A stretch of DNA of 17,766 nt, taken from Chloroflexota bacterium (GTDB lineage Bacteria > Chloroflexota > Dehalococcoidia > Bin125). The stretch spans positions 1 to 17,766 of the forward strand of contig JAPOXB010000006.1 of assembly GCA_026707335.1 (NCBI GenBank), read 5' to 3'. Under the pieces are notes generated by a model. It had not been told where the DNA came from and did not search any database. It was given only the letters and a program-made list of their open reading frames with translations. Below are positions 6,742-12,609 of the stretch, in pieces. Each line of letters opens with the position of its first letter. Positions within the stretch are counted from its first letter, which is position 1. The position numbers were made by a program, and so were the translations under genes.

Positions 6742-7293
6742 TCACGCGCCGTCGGCATCGACGGCCGGCAGCCCCGCCAGCCGGCGGGCGTCCGCCAGCA
6801 GCGCCTCCAGCTCCGCGATCTCCCCCTCGAGCGTCAGGTGGTCCTCGTCCCGCCCCACGACGTACCAGCGGACGTTGCCCATCGTCTCGACGCGGCGCAC
6901 GTCGCTCACCTCGGCCCAGGCCAGCGCCTGCCGCGTCTCGCCCTGGTGCAGCGCCTCGATGCGCTCCGGGGTCAGCACGATCAGCGTGGGCGTGCGACGC
7001 CATGTCAGCGCCACGAGGGGCAGCATCACGCCGGTCACGACGAGGAAGAACAGGCCGATCCCCAGCAGCTCCGCCGCGCCGGCGATCGGCCAGGCGATGA
7101 GCGCCACCAGCGCGGCCAGCGCCGGGAAGACGAAGGTCGCGTTGTTGTACCAGCCGCCCTCGTAGCTGTGGGCGCGAATCGCGGTGGGTCGGGCGTTCAG
7201 CGCGGCGGCGTCACGACGGCGCAGCCGGCCGGCGACAGTGGGACCGGATCCCGGCGCCGTGCCGCCATCGCCGGACGGTTCCGCGTCGGGCAC
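6742..7293 (-). CDS. Two-helix membrane protein with a possible PH-like C-terminal domain
   Basis: A 183-residue protein of unknown function. The first 50 residues are Pro/Gly/Arg-rich and probably disordered. Two membrane helices follow (about 53-71 and 76-97). After them comes a soluble tail of about 85 residues with a strand-strand-helix pattern (T-L-I-V-L-T-P-E-R-I-E, A-L-A-W-A-E-V-S-D-V-R-R-V, then a C-terminal Leu/Ala-rich helix), as seen in bacterial PH-like membrane proteins; that fold assignment is tentative. The only plausible start is the GTG at 7293, with no clear ribosome site. It is 18 bp after the peroxiredoxin stop and in the same frame, so translation may be coupled to the peroxiredoxin gene. 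The exact start is uncertain. Confidence 0.65.
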   Translation of the reverse strand: MPDAEPSGDGGTAPGSGPTVAGRLRRRDAAALNARPTAIRAHSYEGGWYNNATFVFPALAALVALIAWPIAGAAELLGIGLFFLVVTGVMLPLVALTWRRTPTLIVLTPERIEALHQGETRQALAWAEVSDVRRVETMGNVRWYVVGRDEDHLTLEGEIAELEALLADARRLAGLPAVDADGA

Positions 7294-7311
7294 GTGAAGA
7301 TCGAGCAGCGC

Positions 7312-7797
7312 CTACACGCGCTCCAGGATGCCCGTCGCGGAGGTGATCCCGCACGTCGCCGGGCTCTCCTCGACGTTCAGCGCCTTGACGACGCCGTCGT
7401 CGACGAACATCGCGAAGCGGCGGGTGCGGAAGCCCATCCCGGCCACGCTCAGGTCGACGCCCAGGTCGAGCGCCCGCGTGATGTCGCCGTTGCCGTCGGC
7501 GAGCATCGTGACGTGCGCGGCGCCGTGCGCGGCGTTCCAGGCATCCAGCACGGAGATGTCGTTGGTCGACATGCAGATGACCGTGTCGATGCCCTTTTCC
7601 GTCAGCGCCGCCTGGTTCTCGGCGAAGCTGGGCAGGTGCTGGTTCGTGCAGGTGCCGGTGTACGCGCCGGGCACGCCGAACACGATCGCCCGCTTGCCGG
7701 CGACGAGTTCCGCCAGGGTCGTGGGTTCCGGTTTCCCGTCCTGCAGGGTCCTGCCCGCGGCGTCCGCGGGAACGGAGTCTCCTTCTGCGATCGGCAT
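7312..7797 (-). CDS. Peroxiredoxin, Prx5-like
   Basis: A 161-residue thioredoxin-fold peroxidase that reduces hydrogen peroxide or organic peroxides in the cytoplasm. The active-site motif is P-G-A-Y-T-G-T-C at 43-50 with peroxidatic Cys50; most Prx5 proteins read P-G-A-F-T-P-T-C, so Pro is replaced by Gly in front of the catalytic T-C. The late G-F-R-T-R-R-F-A-M-F-V-D-D-G-V-V-K block (122-138) and N-V-E-E (141-144) are typical of the family. Cys149 near the C terminus could be a resolving cysteine. Cys75 (V-I-C-M-S) is also present. The ATG at 7797 has AAAGGACC about 7 bases upstream. It heads a short run with the membrane protein at 6742-7293 and is transcribed away from the TRIC-family gene. 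Confidence 0.93.
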   Translation of the reverse strand: MPIAEGDSVPADAAGRTLQDGKPEPTTLAELVAGKRAIVFGVPGAYTGTCTNQHLPSFAENQAALTEKGIDTVICMSTNDISVLDAWNAAHGAAHVTMLADGNGDITRALDLGVDLSVAGMGFRTRRFAMFVDDGVVKALNVEESPATCGITSATGILERV

Positions 7798-7909
7798 TGA
7801 GGGGTCCTTTCGAGTCTCGCGCGATGTCGGCGCGTGGCCGAGAACTGATGCGTCGAACCGAACGCCGCGGCGGCCGCGATTCCGGCCGGCGCCGCCCCGG
7901 TCCGCCGAC

Positions 7910-7947
7910 AGCATAGCCGGGGCCGGCGAACGCGCACGGAAGTGCGC
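7910..7947 (-). promoter_or_regulatory. Possible control region of the peroxiredoxin gene (-10-like box and inverted repeat)
   Basis: In the 227-bp divergent gap (7798-8024), TATGCT lies on the minus strand at 7915-7910. An inverted repeat, GCGCAC-GGAA-GTGCGC at 7932-7947, covers the place where the -35 box would lie. No TTGACA-like hexamer is seen. The arrangement would suit a repressor or redox regulator site, but this is speculative. Confidence 0.25.
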
Positions 7948-8024
7948 CCGGCGCCACACTCGCGGGCGCGGCGCGGCGCCGTCGCGAGCGCCGGCCGGGT
8001 GGGCGCGGGCGTAGCATCGAAGGC

Positions 8025-8651
8025 ATGGACCTCGCCGAGTTGGTGCTGCTGGCGGACCGGGTCGGGATCGTCGCCTTCGCGATCGCGGGAGTAGCCGTGG
8101 GCGTGCGCCGGCGCATGGATCTGTTCGGGCTGCTGGCGATCGGCATGCTGGCGGCCATCGGCGGCGGCGCGGTGCGCGACGTGCTCCTGGGCGACCTGCC
8201 CCGCGCCCTCACGCGGACCGATTACCTGGCCTTCGCGGCCGGGGCCGCCGTGCTGGCGATCGTCGCGGCGTGGCTGGGCTGGCGCTGGCCCGATCGGCTG
8301 CTGGCCCTGGCCGACGCGATCGGCACCGGCGCGTTCGCGGTCGCCGGCGCGCTGCTGGCGCGGGAGGCGGGCCTCGACTGGCCGGCCGCGGTGGTGCTGG
8401 CGATCCTGACGGCCACGGGCGGCGCCGTCCTGCGCGACGTGCTGGCGAATCGCATCCCGCGGACGTTCCGCACCGACCTGAACGCCACCGCCGCGGGGGT
8501 CGGCGGGCTCGTCGCGTTCTTCGTCGCGGGCGAGGACGAGGCGGTGGCGGCGGCCGCCGGCGCCGGCCTGACGGCGGTCCTCAGCCTGGCGGGCTACGCC
8601 GGGCTGATCCGGCTGCCGCGCATGGGCTCGGGCGCGAACCCCTCCGACTGA
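8025..8651 (+). CDS. TRIC cation-channel / UPF0126 family membrane protein
   Basis: A 208-residue integral membrane protein made of two similar halves (about 8-85 and 93-170), as in bacterial TRIC monovalent-cation channels (UPF0126, YicG type). Each half carries the glycine-rich, charged motif: G-G-G-A-V-R-D-V-L-L-G near 46-56 and G-G-A-V-L-R-D-V-L in the second half. The first helix reads G-I-V-A-F-A-I-A-G, also typical. About six or seven membrane helices are predicted. The ATG at 8025 has only GAAGG very close upstream. A TAGCAT hexamer at 8012-8017 could act as a -10 box for a nearly leaderless mRNA, but no -35 is evident. The gene converges on the exported-protein gene, with 15 bp between the stops. 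Confidence 0.9.
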   Translation: MDLAELVLLADRVGIVAFAIAGVAVGVRRRMDLFGLLAIGMLAAIGGGAVRDVLLGDLPRALTRTDYLAFAAGAAVLAIVAAWLGWRWPDRLLALADAIGTGAFAVAGALLAREAGLDWPAAVVLAILTATGGAVLRDVLANRIPRTFRTDLNATAAGVGGLVAFFVAGEDEAVAAAAGAGLTAVLSLAGYAGLIRLPRMGSGANPSD

Positions 8652-8665
8652 GCGTCCGGCGACGC
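8652..8665. terminator. Short hairpin between convergent genes
   Basis: GCGTC (8652-8656), loop CGGC, GACGC (8661-8665) fill the 15-bp gap between two convergent stop codons. A bidirectional terminator would be expected here, but there is no T-run on either strand. Confidence 0.35.
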
Positions 8666-8666
8666 G

Positions 8667-9305
8667 TTAGGCCCGCAGGCGGCGCACGGCGATCACGCCG
8701 CCGATGCCCACCAGCAAGCTGATCGCGAAGATCAGCACCGGGACCGAGCGGGCGCCGGCCCGGTCGAGCAGGCCGCCGCTGCCGGCCTCCGGCAGACGGG
8801 GGCTGTCGGGGGCGGCGGCGGGTTCTTCGTCATCGACGGCATCGGGGGCGGCGTCATCAGCGGCGCTCTCGTCGGGAGTGGCGTCGGCGGTGTCGATTGG
8901 CGCCTCCTCCGCGGGCGGCGAGTCGAGGTCCAAGGCGACCTGCGTGGACCCGGCCGACTGCACTTCGAACGCGGCGCTCGGGAGCGAGCCGTTGATCGTG
9001 AAGACCACGCTGTCCGCGTCGTCCGGGCGAACGTCGAGGCTCCAGCTCCCCAGGGAGATCGTGGCCTGCGCGACGGCGGCGCCGTCGGCGTTCCAGGCGG
9101 TGACCACGGTGCCATCCGGGGCCGGCGCCCCGTTGAGCGCCGCGCCGCTGCCGACGTCGGCGGAGCCCCAGAACTTGTGCGGAGGAGAGGGCGGCGCCTG
9201 CGCGAAGGCGCTCGCCACGATGGCGACCGTGAGCGCCGCCAAGGCGAGCACGAGCGCCAGCGCGCTCATCGGCGTCAGCACGCGCCATGGAGATCGTCCG
9301 GCCAT
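8667..9305 (-). CDS. Exported protein with LPxAG-type C-terminal anchor
   Basis: A 212-residue protein of no recognised family. A hydrophobic N-terminal segment (about 14-34) ends in A-F-A-Q-A, a good signal-peptidase site near 35-36. Residues 43-127 look like a small beta-sandwich: H-K-F-W-G-S-A-D-V, A-P-D-G-T-V-V-T-A-W, G-S-W-S-L-D-V and V-V-F-T-I-N-G, reminiscent of carboxypeptidase-regulatory or Ig-like domains. A 45-residue acidic Asp/Glu/Ala/Pro linker follows. The C terminus is L-P-E-A-G (171-175), then G-S-G-G-L-L, a membrane helix (187-207) and the basic tail R-R-L-R-A. That tripartite layout is that of a sortase-type or related cell-surface sorting signal, with A in place of T. No sortase gene is in the window. 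The ATG at 9305 has no strong ribosome site. Confidence 0.75.
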   Translation of the reverse strand: MAGRSPWRVLTPMSALALVLALAALTVAIVASAFAQAPPSPPHKFWGSADVGSGAALNGAPAPDGTVVTAWNADGAAVAQATISLGSWSLDVRPDDADSVVFTINGSLPSAAFEVQSAGSTQVALDLDSPPAEEAPIDTADATPDESAADDAAPDAVDDEEPAAAPDSPRLPEAGSGGLLDRAGARSVPVLIFAISLLVGIGGVIAVRRLRA

Positions 9306-9595
9306 GATCGCCGGATTCCGTTCCGAGTCGTCCCGCGCCCACCACGGGCCCCTGCCGGGGCCTCGGTCCCGACACTGTGCGTGAGCGGGGAACGGCGCGC
9401 AACGCGCGCCGACGCACGTTTACGGGGGCGTTACGGTCCGCCGGGGCGACCAGCAAGCCCGCGGGACCGCTCCGCCCTCCCTCGGCCCCGGTTACGGGCG
9501 CTGGCAGTACCATCGTTCCGGCGGACGGCAACGTCTCGATCCGTGGGGCATGCCTGCGATGTCTGACGTCGCCGGCGCCATCTCTGGGATTCGCA
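9306..9595. other. Divergent intergenic region upstream of the restriction-modification operon
   Basis: 290 bp with no convincing gene. It holds two perfect GC hairpins, GGCCCC-TGCC-GGGGCC (9347-9362) and GGCGCGC-AAC-GCGCGCC (9394-9410). It also holds three TTACGG hexamers at 9420, 9431 and 9492; the first two are 11 bp, about one helical turn, apart. TACCAT at 9508-9513 is a weak -10 candidate on the plus strand, without a matching -35. The Res frame is open through the region from 9377, but its translation is Arg-rich and unlike the family. Confidence 0.5.
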
Positions 9596-12500
9596 ATGTC
9601 AGCAGTCGTCATCGAGAACCCGGTCCTCAATTCTGCGTTCGAGGAGCCGCGCAGGCACTTCGACTTCGACAATCAGGGGATCACGAGCGACATCATCGAG
9701 GGTCGGCGGCGTAGTTCCTACTTCGTGCCCGTGCCGGCCTCGAAGCGGAGCAGCGGACAGCTTGCGTTCGCCGCGGAGTGGACGCAGGACCGCCTCGAGG
9801 AGAACGACTTCGTCAACCGCGTGCGTGCGCGCGTCGCGCGCTGGCGGGACGGCGGCTACGTCGGCGTGACGCGAACCACCCGCCGCTTGCTCGACTACTG
9901 GCGATCGCCGGACCGCGAGCGCAAGTTCTTCTTCTGCCAAATCGAGGCCGCGGAGACTGCGATCTACCTGGCGGAGTCCGCCATCGGCACCGGCGATCAA
10001 TGGATCGAGAACGAACTCCGCAAGCACGCCGACGAATGGAACGAGGGCCTGTATCGCATCGCCTTCAAGATGGCGACGGGATCGGGCAAGACGGTTCTGA
10101 TGGCGATGCTGATCGCGTGGCAGACGTTGAACAAGCGAGCCGCGCCCCGCGACAACCGCTTCACCGACGCCTTCCTCGTGGTGACGCCCGGCATCACGAT
10201 CCGTGACCGACTGCGCGTGCTGCTGCCCAGCGACCCGGGGAACTACTACGCGGAACGCGACATCGTGCCGCCCGACCTCGCGGAGCGCCTGGGGCAGGCG
10301 AAGATTCACATCGTCAACTTCCACAAGTTCCTGCAACGCAAGACGAGCGCCGCCGGGAAACTGCACCAGCGGATCATCGAAACCGGCGGGACATCCGTGG
10401 GCGTCGGGCATATCGAGACCGAGGCGCAGGTCGTGAGGCGCCTGCGCCGCGACCTCGGCCTCGGAACGAAGCGGCAGATCATCGTCTTCAACGACGAGGC
10501 GCACCACTGCTACCGGGGCCGCCCGGCGGCCAAGAAGGAGCGGATGACCACCGACGAGCGCCGCGAGGCGAAGGAACGTGGAAAGCAAGCCCATGTCTGG
10601 CTCAGCGGCCTGCAGTGGGTGCAGCGTGAACTCGGCATCAAGGTCGTCTACGACCTCTCCGCGACGCCGTTCTTCCTTCGCGGCTCCGGCTACGACGAAG
10701 GCACGCTGTTCCCCTGGGTGGTGTCGGACTTCTCGCTGATCGATGCGATCGAGAGCGGCATCGTGAAGGTGCCGCGCGTGCCCGTCAGCGATGATGCGGG
10801 GATCTCGGACCTGCCGGTCTACCGCAACCTCTGGCTGCAGATCCGCGAGGAACTCCCCAAGCAGGGGCGCAAGACCTCCGCCGTCGCCGGCGAGCCGCGT
10901 CTGCCCCACGAACTGGAGGCGGCGCTGCGCCAGCTCTACGACAACTACGCGCGCGCCCACGAGCGCTGGCAGCGGGACGCCGCCGCCCGCGAGCACGGTT
11001 CGCCGCCAGTCTTCATCATCGTCTGCAACAACACGAACGTCTCAAAGCTGGTCTACGACTTCGTGGGCGGATGGGAACAGCAGCGCGAGGAGGGCGGGGA
11101 GGCGTACGTCCGCGACGGCGCCCTGTCGCTCTTCAACAACGCGACGGATGGGCGCTGGAACGCCCGGCCCAACACGATCCTGATCGACAGCGCCGAGCTG
11201 GAGTCCGGCGACCAGATGAGCGCCGCCTTCAAGCGCATCGCCCGAACCGAGATCGAGGAGTTCCAAAGCGAGTACCGCCGCCGCTACCCCGGCCGCGACA
11301 CCGAAGCGCTGAGCGATGAGGATCTGCTGCGCGAAGTCATGAACACCGTCGGCAAGCCCGGCCGGCTCGGCGAACGGGTGAAGTGCGTCGTCTCCGTCTC
11401 GATGCTGACCGAGGGTTGGGACGCGAACACCGTCACCCACATCCTCGGCATCCGCGCCTTCGGCACCCAGTTGCTCTGCGAGCAGGTCGTCGGGCGCGCG
11501 CTGCGCCGCCGCAGCTATGAGCCGGACGCGGATGGAATGTTCGATCCCGAATACGCCGAGGTCTATGGCGTGCCCTTCTCGTTCATCCCCGCGTCCGGCA
11601 CGGCGACGGGCGTGGTTGAGGGACCGCAGCCGACCCGCGTACGCGCCCTGCCGGATCGCGCGCACGCCGAGATCGTCTTCCCCAACCTCACCGGCTACCG
11701 CTACGACATGGAGCCGCAGCCGCTGACCGCTCACTTCGATGAGGCGTCGCGGCTCAGCCTCTCCACGGCGGACCTGCCCACCGAGACGACCGTGGCATCG
11801 ATCCTGGGCGAGAACGACCTGCACACGCTGGAGGATCTGCGGAAACAGCGCGAGCAGACGATCGCTTTTCACCTGGCCCGGCGCGTGCTGGAGCGCTGGT
11901 TCCGCGACGACGACGGGAACCGGCGACTGTGGGCCTTCCCGTCGCTGCTGCGTATTTCAGGGGAGTGGCTGCGCGAGTGCGTCGAGTTGAAGGACAACGT
12001 CTACCCCCAACTGCTGCTCGTCGGTTCGCTTGGCGACCGCGCCGCCGAGCGCATCTTCCGATCGATCGCGCCTTCCGGGCCGGGCGCCGAGCAACTCAAA
12101 CCGATCGTCAACCACTACAACCCGCGCGCTTCCTCTCGCTTCGTCGACCTGCAGACGACGCGCCCCGTGATGGTCACGAACGCGGCGAAGTGCCACGTCT
12201 CGCACGTCGTCGCCGACACCGGCAGTTGGGAGCAGAAGGCCGCCGAGACCCTTGAGGCGATGCCGGAAGTCCTGCACTACGTGAAGAACCACGGCTGCGA
12301 GTTCCGCATCCCCTACACGCACGGCGGCGCCGAGCGCTGGTACTATCCCGACTTCGTCGCCCATATCGACGATGGGCGCGGGCCCGGCGACCCGCTCAAT
12401 CTCGTTTTGGAGGTCAGCGGGCGCGACCTGCCCGAGAAGCAGGCGAAGACCGACACCGCGCGCAAGCACTGGACGCCCGCCGTCAACAACCACGGCGGCT

Positions 12501-12607
12501 GGGGGCGCTGGGACTTCTTCGAGGCGCGCGACCCCTGGAACCTGCGCACCGAACTGCGCGCCTGGCTGGCGGAGCGGACCGTGCCGGCGCAGGCGGCGGG
12601 AGGCTGA
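9596..12607 (+). CDS. Restriction endonuclease subunit: SF2 helicase plus PD-(D/E)xK-like nuclease (BPTD_3080-like / type III Res)
   Basis: A 1003-residue ATP-dependent restriction subunit. Helicase motifs: Walker A M-A-T-G-S-G-K-T at 159-166, Walker B D-E-A-H at 300-303, S-A-T-P-F at 355-359, T-E-G-W-D-A-N-T-V at 605-613 and E-Q-V-V-G-R-A-L-R-R at 629-638. The C-terminal part has Y-Y-P-D-F at 916-920 and L-V-L-E-V-S-G at 936-942, the place of a PD-(D/E)xK nuclease core, but with Ser where Lys is expected. The ATG at 9596 is preferred over an open extension to 9377 because I-E-N-P-V-L-N-S-A-F-E-E-P near residue 6 matches how these enzymes begin; GGGA nine bases upstream is a modest ribosome site. 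The gene is followed two bases later by the methyltransferase. It cuts foreign DNA lacking the partner's methylation, by family analogy. Confidence 0.93.
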   Translation: MSAVVIENPVLNSAFEEPRRHFDFDNQGITSDIIEGRRRSSYFVPVPASKRSSGQLAFAAEWTQDRLEENDFVNRVRARVARWRDGGYVGVTRTTRRLLDYWRSPDRERKFFFCQIEAAETAIYLAESAIGTGDQWIENELRKHADEWNEGLYRIAFKMATGSGKTVLMAMLIAWQTLNKRAAPRDNRFTDAFLVVTPGITIRDRLRVLLPSDPGNYYAERDIVPPDLAERLGQAKIHIVNFHKFLQRKTSAAGKLHQRIIETGGTSVGVGHIETEAQVVRRLRRDLGLGTKRQIIVFNDEAHHCYRGRPAAKKERMTTDERREAKERGKQAHVWLSGLQWVQRELGIKVVYDLSATPFFLRGSGYDEGTLFPWVVSDFSLIDAIESGIVKVPRVPVSDDAGISDLPVYRNLWLQIREELPKQGRKTSAVAGEPRLPHELEAALRQLYDNYARAHERWQRDAAAREHGSPPVFIIVCNNTNVSKLVYDFVGGWEQQREEGGEAYVRDGALSLFNNATDGRWNARPNTILIDSAELESGDQMSAAFKRIARTEIEEFQSEYRRRYPGRDTEALSDEDLLREVMNTVGKPGRLGERVKCVVSVSMLTEGWDANTVTHILGIRAFGTQLLCEQVVGRALRRRSYEPDADGMFDPEYAEVYGVPFSFIPASGTATGVVEGPQPTRVRALPDRAHAEIVFPNLTGYRYDMEPQPLTAHFDEASRLSLSTADLPTETTVASILGENDLHTLEDLRKQREQTIAFHLARRVLERWFRDDDGNRRLWAFPSLLRISGEWLRECVELKDNVYPQLLLVGSLGDRAAERIFRSIAPSGPGAEQLKPIVNHYNPRASSRFVDLQTTRPVMVTNAAKCHVSHVVADTGSWEQKAAETLEAMPEVLHYVKNHGCEFRIPYTHGGAERWYYPDFVAHIDDGRGPGDPLNLVLEVSGRDLPEKQAKTDTARKHWTPAVNNHGGWGRWDFFEARDPWNLRTELRAWLAERTVPAQAAGG

Positions 12608-12609
12608 CG

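Noticed and set aside
9377..9595. A 73-residue N-terminal extension of the Res protein
   Set aside because: It is Arg-rich, overlaps the divergent promoter region and is unlike the family start, which begins at the ATG at 9596.
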